A DNA stretch of 64,000 bases from NCBI RefSeq assembly GCF_009765865.1, contig NZ_LMUQ01000064.1:186936-250935 (forward strand). Direction: 5' to 3'. Below the pieces are notes generated by a model, which did no database searches, was not told the origin of the DNA, and saw only the letters and a program-made list of their open reading frames with translations. Below are positions 21,326 through 31,209 of the stretch, in pieces. The number at the start of each line of letters is the position of its first letter. Position 1 is the stretch's first letter. The position numbers and the translations under genes are program-made. The stretch is from Acidisoma sp. L85 (GTDB lineage: Bacteria > Pseudomonadota > Alphaproteobacteria > Acetobacterales > Acetobacteraceae).

Positions 21326-21385
21326 GATCCTGGGGTCGGGGTTCAGTATTAGACCATCACGCCCTAGAAACGAGACGCCGAGCGG

Positions 21386-22201
21386 ATGAATTATCGCCAC
21401 GCCTTCCACGCCGGGAACTTCGCGGACTGCCTGAAACATGTGCTCCTGCTCTGGCTGCTGCGTGCCATGGCGCGCAAGGAGGCGGGCTTCGCGGTGCTGG
21501 ATACTCATGCCGGGGCAGGGCGCTACGACCTGTCGGGCACCGAGGCTGAGCGTAGCGGGGAATGGCGGCAGGGCATCGGCCGGCTGCTGGATGACACGCC
21601 GCCAGCCCTTGCCGATTACCTGGGCATCGTGCGATCCCTCGGGCTCTATCCCGGTTCGCCGGCGCTGACCCAGGCCGTGCTGCGCCCGCAGGACCGTCTC
21701 ATTTGCTGCGAATTGCAGCCCGAGCAGAACGCGGCGCTCTCCCGGCTGTTGCGCGGCGACAAGCGGGTCGCGGTCCATCTGCGGGATGGATTCGGGGCAC
21801 TGAGGGCCCTGCTGCCGCCGGCCGAACGGCGCGGGCTCGTGCTAATGGACCCGGCTTTTGAGAACCCCGGCGAGTTCGACCGTATCCTGGTGGCTCTGCG
21901 GGAAGGGCTCGGCCGGTTCCCGGCAGGCGTCTTCGCCGTCTGGTATCCCGTGAAATATCGCGCCCGGGTGCGGGCTTTCCATGCCGCGATCGTGGAGAGC
22001 GGGATGCGGGACGTGGTGGTGGCCGAGCTCTTGCTGCGGCCGCCTAACGAGTTCGAGCATCTCGGCGGTTGCGGTGTCCTTGTGGTCAATCCGCCCTGGC
22101 GCTTCGAGGAAGAAGCGGCGCCGATCCTGGCGGCATTGGCCGAGAGGCTGGGAGAGCCCGGGATTACCGAGGCGGTGCTGACGCGGCTGGCAGCGGAGTA
22201 G
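21386..22201 (+). CDS. rlmJ: 23S rRNA (adenine(2030)-N(6))-methyltransferase
   Basis: 271 residues. Begins MNYRHAFHAGNFADCLKH, near-invariant in RlmJ. SAM-binding YDTHAGAG-type motif appears as VLDTHAGAGRYDL, and the catalytic loop is LVLMDPAFE (DPPF/Y-type). It methylates A2030 of 23S rRNA. Stands alone between two copies of the intergenic repeat. Confidence 0.96.
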   Translation: MNYRHAFHAGNFADCLKHVLLLWLLRAMARKEAGFAVLDTHAGAGRYDLSGTEAERSGEWRQGIGRLLDDTPPALADYLGIVRSLGLYPGSPALTQAVLRPQDRLICCELQPEQNAALSRLLRGDKRVAVHLRDGFGALRALLPPAERRGLVLMDPAFENPGEFDRILVALREGLGRFPAGVFAVWYPVKYRARVRAFHAAIVESGMRDVVVAELLLRPPNEFEHLGGCGVLVVNPPWRFEEEAAPILAALAERLGEPGITEAVLTRLAAE

Positions 22202-22256
22202 AGGCTGAGCGCCCGTTGCCAATCGGCAAGATACTGACCGATCCAGGAGTCCCCCC

Positions 22257-22341
22257 GTCATGCTCGGCGAAGGCCGGGCATCCACGCCTTACTCGCGCAA
22301 CGAAGGCAAGGCGTGGATCCTCCGCCTTCGCGGAGGATGAC
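22257..22341 (+). repeat. Three-hairpin intergenic repeat, copy D
   Basis: Short form without GC-rich insertion. Hairpin 1 ATGCTCGGC / GCCGGGCAT (a G-U-tolerant change), hairpin 2 CCACGCCTT / AAGGCGTGG, hairpin 3 with arms TCCTCCGC / GCGGAGGA: different sequence from other copies but still fully paired. Lies between the convergent rlmJ and NUDIX genes. Flanks are not conserved. Confidence 0.85.
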
Positions 22342-22373
22342 GATGGTGGGCTTATTGCCAACGCTAGCTCGTA

Positions 22374-22961
22374 TCAGTCCGCAATTCCGTGCAAAGCCGC
22401 CCATTGCAGCAGCAGAATCGTCTTCCCATCGACGATCTCGCCGCGGCCGATCATCGCCACGGCCGCTTCGAGCGTGATCTCAAGCACCTCGATATCCTCG
22501 CCCTCGTCGGCCAGGCCGCCGCCCCGGCCGGTGCGGTCGGCTTCGCCATAAGTCGCGACGAAGAACGAAATGCGTTCGGTCAAGCAGCCGGGGCTCATGA
22601 ACGAGTCGAAGATTCGGCGCGGGTTGCGGATGACGCAGCCGATTTCCTCGCGCGCCTCGCGGATGATCGCGGCTTCCGGCTGTTCGTCGCCATCCAGCAT
22701 CCCGGCGCAGACCTCGATCAGCGGGTGCGGATGGCCGTTGAGATAGGTCACGAAGCGGATCTGGCGGGTCAGCAGCACGGTGCCGCGCGCCGGGTCATAG
22801 GGTAGCAAGGCGACGGCATTGCCGTGGGTATAGACTTCACGGGTCAGCCTCGACCACCGCCCATCGAAGTGGCGCTGGTCGAACTCCACCCGCCGCAGCA
22901 GGAACTTCTCGTCCGAGAGCACCGTTTCCTTGAAGTTCCGGACGGCGCTCTCCTCCGCCAT
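22374..22961 (-). CDS. NUDIX hydrolase, ADP-ribose pyrophosphatase type
   Basis: 195 residues. Nudix box GMLDGDEQPEAAIIREAREE followed by IG (Gx5Ex7REUxEExGU) in the middle of the protein, preceded by TRQIRFVTYLNGH and followed by SPGCLTERISFFVATY, as in the ADP-ribose/GDP-mannose pyrophosphatase subfamily (NudF/NudK-like). Hydrolyses nucleoside diphosphate-linked compounds; exact substrate not resolved. Begins 5 bases after the 2OG-oxygenase stop. Confidence 0.92.
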   Translation of the reverse strand: MAEESAVRNFKETVLSDEKFLLRRVEFDQRHFDGRWSRLTREVYTHGNAVALLPYDPARGTVLLTRQIRFVTYLNGHPHPLIEVCAGMLDGDEQPEAAIIREAREEIGCVIRNPRRIFDSFMSPGCLTERISFFVATYGEADRTGRGGGLADEGEDIEVLEITLEAAVAMIGRGEIVDGKTILLLQWAALHGIAD

Positions 22962-22966
22962 GCGGA

Positions 22967-23599
22967 TCAGGAGGCCATGGTGAGGCGTTTGACGAAGGCG
23001 GAGACCTTGTGGCGGCGCATTTCGGATCGGGCGGTGCTGTCGGTGGTCATGTAGTTGAGCTGGATCACGTAGCGCGTGCCGACGAACTGCTTATGGCCGT
23101 GCCAGGTGGTGGGGCCGTTGGGGAAGATCAGCAGCGTGCCGTTCACCGGCGGCACTTCCACCGCGAAATCCTCGATGTCGTCGGGGCCGCGCAGCAGGCG
23201 GAGGCAGCCTTCACGCCGCGCCCAGGCCTCGGTCTCGGGGTTGAGATACAGCAGGATGGTGACGCGTTTGGTGTGGCTGTCGCAGTGGATGCGGCCATCC
23301 TTCTCCCGGCTCGACCCACGCAGCGTCACCATCGTCGGCGCGCCTTCGAGGTCGAGGTCGAACTTGGCGGCGACGGCATCGCGGAACCGCGGGCCTTCCA
23401 GCTCCTCCATCAGTGCCTTGGCGTTCGGGCCGAGGCGCAACGAGCCGATCGGGAAGGAGCCGCCCTTGTCGAGCTTGGGCAATTCGCGCGTCACGGCGGC
23501 TAGCGAGGCGGGGCGGACGAAGTTCTCGATCACGATATGCTCGTACGGGTCCTCGGAAACCGGCGTCGCCTGCAACGCCTGATAGTCGAGATCGATCAT
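22967..23599 (-). CDS. 2OG-Fe(II) oxygenase family protein
   Basis: 210 residues. Fe(II) ligands are visible as HCDSHTKRVTILLYLNPE (HxD) and the distal His in TTWHGHKQFVGTRYVIQLN, where the Arg after it should bind 2-oxoglutarate. A jelly-roll pattern surrounds them. Homologues include prolyl-hydroxylase-like and sugar-biosynthesis oxygenases; the substrate is unknown here. Same strand as RNase D (upstream) and NUDIX (5 bases downstream). Confidence 0.85.
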   Translation of the reverse strand: MIDLDYQALQATPVSEDPYEHIVIENFVRPASLAAVTRELPKLDKGGSFPIGSLRLGPNAKALMEELEGPRFRDAVAAKFDLDLEGAPTMVTLRGSSREKDGRIHCDSHTKRVTILLYLNPETEAWARREGCLRLLRGPDDIEDFAVEVPPVNGTLLIFPNGPTTWHGHKQFVGTRYVIQLNYMTTDSTARSEMRRHKVSAFVKRLTMAS

Positions 23600-23683
23600 G
23601 GTGACCCTCCATGCGGCAACGGACTCCCACCTAACATGGTGCGGGCGCGTCGCGTTGCGCGAAACTCGCGGGGCGGCGGCTCC

Positions 23684-24346
23684 TCAGCCGCGATGGGCGT
23701 AGATGTCGGGTTCCTCGTAGCCGAGGAGATCGAGCTCGCAGCGCGCCGGCAGGAAGGCGAAGCATTCCTCCGCCAGAGCCAGCCGATTTTCGCGGATCAG
23801 CAGCGCCTCTAGCCGCGCCCATAGGGGGTGGAGGTACATAACGTCCGAAGCGGCATAAGCGAGTTGCTCGGAAGTGAGTTCCGGGGCGCCCCAGTCACTG
23901 GTCTGCTGTTGCTTGCTGATCTCGACTCCGAGCAACTCGCGGCAGAGGTCGCGCAAACCGTGTCGATCGGTGAAGGTGCGGACCAGCTTGGCGGCGATCT
24001 TGGTGCATTTCACCGGCGCGGCGCGGATGCCGAGGGCGTGGTACAGCATCGCCACGTCGAACCTAGCGAAATGCATGAGCTTGACCCGGTTGGGGTCGCT
24101 GAGCTGCGCCTTCAGGTTCGGGCAATCATAGCCCCGGCCGCCGAGCGCGGGCGGGATGAGCTGCACCAGATGCGCCTGGCCGTCTCCCGAGGAAATCTGG
24201 ACCAGGCACAGCCGGTCGCGCCTGGGGTCGAGCCCCATGGTCTCGGTATCGACCGCGATGACAGGTCCGAGTTCCAGCCCGTCCGGCAGGTCGTGCCGAT
24301 GCAGGTGGATCGTGGCATTGGGCATGAATTGGGTAACGTCCGCCAT
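23684..24346 (-). CDS. rnd: Ribonuclease D (short form, exonuclease domain only)
   Basis: 220 residues. DEDDy 3'-5' exonuclease: Exo I AVDTETMGLDPRRDRLCLVQ, Exo II MHFARFDVAML, Exo III YAASDVMYLHPLW. There is no HRDC domain, so it is the short form frequent in Alphaproteobacteria. It trims tRNA 3' precursors or other RNAs. Diverges from the decarboxylase operon at 24505. Confidence 0.95.
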   Translation of the reverse strand: MADVTQFMPNATIHLHRHDLPDGLELGPVIAVDTETMGLDPRRDRLCLVQISSGDGQAHLVQLIPPALGGRGYDCPNLKAQLSDPNRVKLMHFARFDVAMLYHALGIRAAPVKCTKIAAKLVRTFTDRHGLRDLCRELLGVEISKQQQTSDWGAPELTSEQLAYAASDVMYLHPLWARLEALLIRENRLALAEECFAFLPARCELDLLGYEEPDIYAHRG

Positions 24347-24504
24347 GAGCGGTGGCCTACAGCATCAACCTTGGACCCTCAAGCGAAGCGGCGAAAAGAG
24401 TGGCGCCATGCATGTCTCGGCTGCGGTTCCGGTCGGCGGGCGTTCCTCTGGCCAGTCGCCGGAGAAAGGGTGCAACCTCCCCCGATTCAGCCGGAAGCCC
24501 CTTT

Positions 24505-26154
24505 ATGTCACAAACCGTCATCCAGCATGTGCTCCGTCGCCTGACGGAGATTGGCCTCACCGATGTTTTCGGTGTTCCCGGAGACTTCGCCTTTCCCGTC
24601 AATGATGCGATCTGCGCCCCGGACTCGGGTCTGCGCTGGATCGGCACGGCCAATGAGCTCAATGCGGGATACGCGGCGGATGGCTATGCCCGGGTCCGCG
24701 GCTTCTCGGCCGTCTGCACGACCTATGGCGTGGGTGAGCTGGCCGCGCTGGCCGCCATCGCAGGCGCCTATGCTGAGCATGTGCCGCTGTTTCATCTGGT
24801 CGGCATGCCGAACATGGCGGTGCAGGCGAGCCATTCGCTGATGCACCACACGCTCGGCAATGGCGAATTCAATCTGTTCCACCAGATGAGCCAGCCCGTG
24901 GTCTGTGCCAGCGCCATCTTCACGCCGCAGAATGCCGCGTACGAAACCGAGCGATTGATCGCCGAGGCGCTGATGCACCGGCGGCCCGTCTATATGGGCT
25001 TCCCGGCAGATTACGCGTCGCAGCCGGTGCTGGGGCAGGCGTCGCCAATTCCCGCGCCCCGCAGCGATCCAGCAGCGCTCGAGGCCGCGCTGGTGGCGGT
25101 ACTGGCCGAGCTTGGCGCCGCGAAATCAGCCTGCATCCTGCCCGGTACCCTCGCGGCCCGGCTTGGTCTGCAGAGCGCGATCCAGGCCATCGTCGATGCC
25201 AGCGGACTGCCCTTCGCGACGATGTTCATGGACAAAACGATGCTGGACGAATCCCAGCCCGGCTATCTCGGCATCTACATCGGCAAGCTGATGAACGAAG
25301 CGGTAAGGGTTTTCGTGGAAGGCTGCGACCGCATCCTCACCATCGGCACCATGATGACCGACTTCAACAGCGGATTTTTCACCGCGCGGCTCGATCCCGA
25401 GCGAGTCATTGCGATCCACCACCATCATGTGACGGTGCGCGGCCATGTGATCGCCAATGTCGAGATGGCCGATATCCTCGCGGCGCTGGCACCGCGGCTG
25501 ACGCGCGGGCGGAGGATTTCGGCGCCGGCGCCGGAGCTTCTTGGCGATATCGAAGGCGAGGGCGACGCGCCGATCACAGCCGCCGCGCTTTATCCGAGAT
25601 GGGAGCGCTTCCTGCGCGAGGGCGATATTGTCGTCGCCGATACCGGCACGGTCTCGATGGGTCTCGGCTTCGCCCGGATGCCGAAGGGCGCGACCTTCTA
25701 CAATCAAAGCCTTTGGGGCGCGATCGGCTGGGCGACGCCGGCAGCGCTTGGTGCGGCACTCGCGGCGCCGGAAAGGCGCACCGTGCTCGTAACGGGCGAA
25801 GGCGCGCATCAGTTCACTGTGCAGGAGCTTGGCCAATTTGGCCGCCTCGGGCTGAAGCCGGTGATCTTCGTGCTCAACAACGACGGCTATCTCATCGAGC
25901 GTTTGCTCTGCCGTGATCCGGCGATCAGCTACAACGACATCGCGCAATGGAAATACGCGCAACTGCCGGAGGCCTTCGGTTGCGAAGGATGGTTTTCCGC
26001 CCGCGTCACGACATGCGGCGAATTGGATGCCGCGATGGAACGGGCGGCGCGCGGTGACGTCGGTGCCTATATCGAGATCGTCACCGACGCCTATATGGCG
26101 CCGGAATTGCCGCAACGGATGCACGAAAACGTTGCGAAGATGTATAAGCAGTGA
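24505..26154 (+). CDS. Thiamine diphosphate-dependent alpha-keto acid decarboxylase (pyruvate/indolepyruvate decarboxylase family)
   Basis: 549 residues from ATG 24505 (GGAAG 7 bases before it; the upstream frame is not family-like). Aligns in register with Zymomonas pyruvate decarboxylase: Asp27 in VPGDFAF, Glu51 in TANELNAGYAADGYARV and the His114-His115 pair in SLMHHTLGNG. TPP-binding motif is GEGAHQFTVQELGQFGRLG to LNNDGYLIE (GEG for usual GDG). It converts a 2-keto acid to aldehyde and CO2; pyruvate, phenylpyruvate or indolepyruvate are all possible. First gene of an operon with a DUF1275 protein and an aspartase-like lyase. Confidence 0.92.
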   Translation: MSQTVIQHVLRRLTEIGLTDVFGVPGDFAFPVNDAICAPDSGLRWIGTANELNAGYAADGYARVRGFSAVCTTYGVGELAALAAIAGAYAEHVPLFHLVGMPNMAVQASHSLMHHTLGNGEFNLFHQMSQPVVCASAIFTPQNAAYETERLIAEALMHRRPVYMGFPADYASQPVLGQASPIPAPRSDPAALEAALVAVLAELGAAKSACILPGTLAARLGLQSAIQAIVDASGLPFATMFMDKTMLDESQPGYLGIYIGKLMNEAVRVFVEGCDRILTIGTMMTDFNSGFFTARLDPERVIAIHHHHVTVRGHVIANVEMADILAALAPRLTRGRRISAPAPELLGDIEGEGDAPITAAALYPRWERFLREGDIVVADTGTVSMGLGFARMPKGATFYNQSLWGAIGWATPAALGAALAAPERRTVLVTGEGAHQFTVQELGQFGRLGLKPVIFVLNNDGYLIERLLCRDPAISYNDIAQWKYAQLPEAFGCEGWFSARVTTCGELDAAMERAARGDVGAYIEIVTDAYMAPELPQRMHENVAKMYKQ

Positions 26155-26163
26155 GGCGGCACC

Positions 26164-26895
26164 GTGCCCTTCGACGGTCCCCATAGGCCCGAGCCCAATA
26201 TCGTGGGAATCGGCGTTGGACTCGCGGTGGTCCTATCAATGATAGCGGGGATGACGGATGCCGTCGGCTTCATCCGCAGCCGGGACTTCGTGTCCTTCAT
26301 GACCGGCAACACCACCCATCTGGCGATCGCTGTCGGGCAGGGTTTGTGGCGCGAGGCCCTGCCGCTGTTGCTCCTCATTCTGGGCTTCGTTCTTGGCAAT
26401 ACCCTGGGCGGCCTCGTCGTCATCCTGACACGCGGGCGGCAGACGCCGCTGCTTTCGCTTGTGACGCTGCTGCTTGCCGCCGCGGCGCTGGTATCGCCAG
26501 CGAACGCGCTATCGTTGCCAGCACTGCTTCTGCTCGTTCTCGCGATGGGCGCGAGCAATGCCGGGCTGCAGCGAATCGGCGGGACAGCGATGAGCGTCAG
26601 CTTCGTGAGCGGCGGTCTTTCCCGCTTCGGCATCGGTCTTGCCGGGTGGCTCATGGGCGAGCGTCGCTCCGGCTGGGTCATCCAGGCGGTTCCTTGGATC
26701 GGCATGCTGCTCGGCGCCATCCTGGGTACCGAGCTGGAATTGCGGGCGCAGGCGGTGGCGCTTTGGGTGCCCTGCGCCGCGATGGGCGGACTTGCATTTC
26801 TCACGCTCGCGCTGCCGCACGAACGGCAACAGGGCTTCACCACCGTTTTCTCCGCCCCATCAGGCGCGGGCAAGAGAAGATCATCGACAGGATGA
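26164..26895 (+). CDS. DUF1275 (YoaK-family) membrane protein
   Basis: 243 residues, starts at GTG 26164 with GAGG 8 bases before. About six membrane segments; the family signature is near the N-terminus: SMIAGMTDAVGFIRSRDFVSFMTGNTTHLA. The last membrane segments contain GLAGWLMGE and a PWIGMLLGA stretch. Function of the family is unknown, with transport suggested by topology. 9 bases after the decarboxylase and 3 before the lyase, so the three genes are one transcript. Confidence 0.9.
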   Translation: MPFDGPHRPEPNIVGIGVGLAVVLSMIAGMTDAVGFIRSRDFVSFMTGNTTHLAIAVGQGLWREALPLLLLILGFVLGNTLGGLVVILTRGRQTPLLSLVTLLLAAAALVSPANALSLPALLLLVLAMGASNAGLQRIGGTAMSVSFVSGGLSRFGIGLAGWLMGERRSGWVIQAVPWIGMLLGAILGTELELRAQAVALWVPCAAMGGLAFLTLALPHERQQGFTTVFSAPSGAGKRRSSTG

Positions 26896-26898
26896 CGC

Positions 26899-28332
<1,434 letters not shown>

Positions 28333-28380
28333 GGAGTGTGGGGTGTCTGTCTTCGGTTTGAACCGTGCTCGCCCCACCAC

Positions 28381-28466
28381 GTCATGCTCGGCGAAGGCCG
28401 GGCATCCACGCCTTTGCTTGCGTGACGGAGGCAAGGCGTGGATGGCACGCCTTCGCGTGCCATAAC
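28381..28466 (+). repeat. Three-hairpin intergenic repeat, copy E
   Basis: Short form: GTCATGCTCGGC / GCCGGGCAT, CCACGCCTTTGCTTGCGTGA loop to AAGGCGTGG, then GGCACGC-CTTC-GCGTGCC, ending CATAAC. Nearly identical to copy F in the core. Flanks match copies A, C and F: CGGTTTGAACCGTGC upstream and GTTCAATATCAAGCCATC downstream to about 28508. Lies between the convergent aspA and VOC genes. Confidence 0.88.
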
Positions 28467-28505
28467 GAATCCCTTGTTTGTGGTTCAATATCAAGCCATC
28501 GCGCT

Positions 28506-28907
28506 CTAAGAGTTCGGGGCGGGACGGTGGCGCCCCTCCGATTGCCACGCCGCCGCGGGTGCGAAGACCCTGAGGCGATGACCGTCCGGATCCAAGGCGA
28601 CGAAGGTCCGGCCGAAATCCATGTCGGTCGGCGGCTGTGCGATGCGGAGGCCACGCGATGACCAATCCCGATGCACGGCATCAATATCCTCGGCGGCGAA
28701 AACCACCTCCGCGCCCCCGGGCCCAGCCAATACGGCGGGTTCCACGGCGTGGCGCGCCCAGAGGCCAAGTCCCATGCCGCCCGACAACGGGAACATGACG
28801 AAGTTCGGCGATGATTCCGCGGGCTCGCGGTCAAGCAGGTCGCGGTAGAAGGCGGCGCTCGCGGCGAGGCTGTCGACGTAGAAGACGACAAGATTCGGCT
28901 TGGTCAT
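28506..28907 (-). CDS. VOC (glyoxalase/bleomycin-resistance) family protein
   Basis: 133 residues from ATG 28907. Single vicinal-oxygen-chelate domain with two beta-alpha-beta-beta-beta repeats: PNLVVFYVDSLAASAAFYRD at the start and GRTFVALDPDGHRLRVFAP near the end. The metal-ligand pattern is incomplete, as often in resistance-type members. Follows the WYL regulator by 65 bases on the same strand; probably its target. Substrate unknown. Confidence 0.86.
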   Translation of the reverse strand: MTKPNLVVFYVDSLAASAAFYRDLLDREPAESSPNFVMFPLSGGMGLGLWARHAVEPAVLAGPGGAEVVFAAEDIDAVHRDWSSRGLRIAQPPTDMDFGRTFVALDPDGHRLRVFAPAAAWQSEGRHRPAPNS

Positions 28908-28972
28908 GTGTGTTTTCCGGTTGTGACCGAAGCAGCTTGGCGCCGAGCTGTGACAGTTTCCGGCAGTAGACG

Positions 28973-29626
28973 TCACACGTCCGAGTCCAACTCCCGGCTC
29001 CGCCAGTCCGCGAGAAGGATTCGCCGGCGTTTCGCGTAACGCTGCCCGGTTGTCTCGGCCGTCGCCATCCGGTCGAGGCGGAAGTGGCGGAAATCCTCTC
29101 GCATCTCACACCAGGCGGCGAGAACCTCGGCGGCCTGAAAAAAACCCAGGGCGATCGGCCAGACGATGCGTTCGGTGATAGCGCCCGACTTGTCCGTGTA
29201 GCGCAGCCGCAGTCTGTGCTCGGCGCGGATCGCCTGACGCAGCGTGCCAAGGTGGGGCGTGTCGTCCTGGCTACCCGGCGCGGCGAGGAGACCGCTGGTT
29301 GCGGCCGCATCCTCCATCTCCGGCGGCAACACGGCGGAGATCTTGGCCAGCGCATCCTCGGCCGCTTGCCCGAGCGCCTCGTCGCCGCGCTGCGTGACGA
29401 GGCGGAGGCCGAGGATGAGCGCATCAAGCTCGTCCTCGCCGAACATCAGCGGCGGGAGGAAGAAGCCCGGCTTGAGCACATAGCCCAACCCAGCCTCGCC
29501 CTCGATCGCGGCACCTTCGGCGACCAAACTGCCGATGTCGCGATAGATCGTGCGGAGGGAAACACCGAGTTCGGACGCGAGAACCGCCGCCGTCACCGGC
29601 AGCCTCCGGCGCCGCAGGGCCTGCAT
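28973..29626 (-). CDS. WYL-domain (YafY-type) transcriptional regulator
   Basis: 217 residues from the first ATG. N-terminal winged helix (VTAAVLASELGVSLRTIYRD) and C-terminal WYL domain with LRYTDKSGAITERIVWPIAL and a RLDRM end. Family members usually start MSRxARLLxLLQALR. Here that sequence, LSRSARLLALMQALR, continues upstream of the ATG to a CTG codon at 29656-29654, with GGGAGAG (29667-29661) 4 bases before it. So the true start may be the CTG, adding 10 residues. It lies between an SDR gene and a VOC gene on the same strand. Confidence 0.86.
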   Translation of the reverse strand: MQALRRRRLPVTAAVLASELGVSLRTIYRDIGSLVAEGAAIEGEAGLGYVLKPGFFLPPLMFGEDELDALILGLRLVTQRGDEALGQAAEDALAKISAVLPPEMEDAAATSGLLAAPGSQDDTPHLGTLRQAIRAEHRLRLRYTDKSGAITERIVWPIALGFFQAAEVLAAWCEMREDFRHFRLDRMATAETTGQRYAKRRRILLADWRSRELDSDV

Positions 29627-29707
29627 CAGCGCGAGGAGGCGTGCGGAGCGAGACAGGATTCTCTCCCAAAGCGGCGGAAGCTGCGCCTCCGCTCGATGAT
29701 GGCGTCA

Positions 29708-30583
29708 TCAGGCTGTGAGCGAAAGAACCGCGTGGTCCTGATCCGAAACCGTCAGCCCATCGAAGTCGGTCGAGCCGGTGACCGTGGCGTTGCGTTCCAA
29801 CTCCGCCAGGCTCGCCTTCAAGCCGTTGCGCATGATGGCGAGCGCGTCGTTGCCAAGTGGGAGTCGTAGCGGTGGCGCCCGCATTTCGGCGATGTCGAGG
29901 ATGACACGCGCCGCCTTGCGCGGATCGCCGGGAACCTCCGGGCCATGTGCCTTGATGAAGTCGCTGAAGGCGCCGACCGACGGGGCGTATTCTGGCATCG
30001 GCTCCGCATAGGCCATCGAGCTGCCCGCCCAGTCCGTGCGGAAACCGCCAGGCTCGACGATGGTAAGCTTGAGGCCGAGCGGCTTGATTTCCTGTGCCAG
30101 CGATTCGCTGAAGCCTTCGACCGCGAATTTCGCCGCGTGGTAGCCTGACAGGCCCGGCATGGCATGACGACCGCCGACGGAGCTGAACTGGAAAATATGG
30201 CCAAAACCCTGCCGGCGCAGATGCGGGAGGGCTGCGCGGGTGACGTTGACGGTGCCCCAGAAATTCGTGTCGATCTGGCCGCGGAACTGCGCCGGCGTCA
30301 TCTCCTCGAAGGCGCCGATGAAGCCATAGCCAGCATTATTCGCCAGCACATCGAGCCGTCCGAAGCGCGCAAAGGCGGCCTCGATCGCCGCGGCCGCCTG
30401 TGTCTCATCCGTGACATCGAGCGCGATGGGGAGGATGCGGTCGCCGTAATGCTCGGCCAGCGACGCCAGTGACTTTGGATCACGCGCGGTCGCGACGACG
30501 CTGTGCCCTTGCTCCAAAGCGGCTTCCGCCAGATTGCGCCCGAGGCCGCGCGAGCTTCCCGTGATCAGCCATACCTTCGTCAT
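29708..30583 (-). CDS. SDR family oxidoreductase
   Basis: 291 residues from ATG 30583 (MTKVWLITGSSRGLGRNLA). Classical SDR: TGxxxGxG nucleotide loop, LANNAGYGFIG, catalytic FSSVGGRHAMPGLSGYHAAK with Ser, Tyr and Lys. NADP preference is suggested by ATARD at the end of beta-2. Typical size and C-terminal extension of the oxidoreductases that sit beside HxlR regulators. Divergent from the HxlR gene with 69 bases between starts. Confidence 0.92.
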   Translation of the reverse strand: MTKVWLITGSSRGLGRNLAEAALEQGHSVVATARDPKSLASLAEHYGDRILPIALDVTDETQAAAAIEAAFARFGRLDVLANNAGYGFIGAFEEMTPAQFRGQIDTNFWGTVNVTRAALPHLRRQGFGHIFQFSSVGGRHAMPGLSGYHAAKFAVEGFSESLAQEIKPLGLKLTIVEPGGFRTDWAGSSMAYAEPMPEYAPSVGAFSDFIKAHGPEVPGDPRKAARVILDIAEMRAPPLRLPLGNDALAIMRNGLKASLAELERNATVTGSTDFDGLTVSDQDHAVLSLTA

Positions 30584-30627
30584 GTCCGTCGTTCCTTGCA
30601 TTGGCGGCCGGAACATAGGAGAGCTGG

Positions 30628-30640
30628 TTTCCATCGGAAA
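30628..30640. promoter_or_regulatory. Candidate operator in SDR/HxlR divergent gap
   Basis: Dyad TTTCC-ATC-GGAAA with perfect 5-base arms, in the 69-base gap between the SDR and HxlR start codons, 12 bases before the HxlR ATG. HxlR proteins bind such short dyads as dimers and often control the divergent enzyme gene. Based on symmetry and position only. Confidence 0.4.
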
Positions 30641-30652
30641 GAAGGCACCCGG

Positions 30653-31069
30653 ATGTTCCATACTAACCCCGCGGATACTATCGGCGCTGTGACCGCTGCC
30701 TGCGACGCGCTGACGCCGGAGGAGGATCGGCTGGCGCGGGACATCATGAGCCGGGTCACGGACACTTGGTCGATGTGGGTGATCCACGTGCTTGGGGAGC
30801 ACAGCCCAATGCGGTTCTCGCGGATCGCGGAGCAGGTGGAGGGCGTCAGCCAGAAGATGCTGACCAAGACGCTGCGTCAGCTTGAGCGGGACGGGCTGGT
30901 GACGCGGCGCATCTTCATGGAAGTACCGCCGCGCGTCGAATATGCGCTCACGCCCACGGGCCGGGAACTGATGCTGAAGTTCCTGCCGCTTTGGCTGTGG
31001 ATCGTCGAGCAACTGCCGGTATTTGTCGCGGCGCGGCGGACATACGAAGCGCGGCTTGCGGCGGAGTGA
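30653..31069 (+). CDS. HxlR-family transcriptional regulator
   Basis: 138 residues from ATG 30653. Winged-helix HxlR domain: DTWSMWVIHVLGEHSPMRFS, GVSQKMLTKTLRQLERDGLV and EVPPRVEYALTPTGREL. The N-terminus has one Cys (TAACDAL), a position where some family members sense thiol or aldehyde stress, but this is weak evidence here. Likely regulator of the divergent SDR gene. Confidence 0.92.
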   Translation: MFHTNPADTIGAVTAACDALTPEEDRLARDIMSRVTDTWSMWVIHVLGEHSPMRFSRIAEQVEGVSQKMLTKTLRQLERDGLVTRRIFMEVPPRVEYALTPTGRELMLKFLPLWLWIVEQLPVFVAARRTYEARLAAE

Positions 31070-31155
31070 AGAGGGCTCGGATGCGATAGTCGCTCGAAGT
31101 CAACAACCGCATATCACGCGATGGAACGAGATTCGTTTCGTAAGCAGCTCTTTAA

Positions 31156-31194
31156 TTGAGCCTTTTCTTTTTGCGGCAATACAGTGAGGCTCAA
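31156..31194 (+). promoter_or_regulatory. Leader stem-loop before a small ORF
   Basis: Perfect 8-base inverted repeat TTGAGCCT (31156-31163) and AGGCTCAA (31187-31194) with a 23-base T-rich loop. It ends 15 bases before the ATG at 31210 and just upstream of its AAGGAAA ribosome site. It could be a leader regulatory hairpin; no known riboswitch class recognised. Confidence 0.35.
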
Positions 31195-31209
31195 GCAAGG
31201 AAAACGGTC

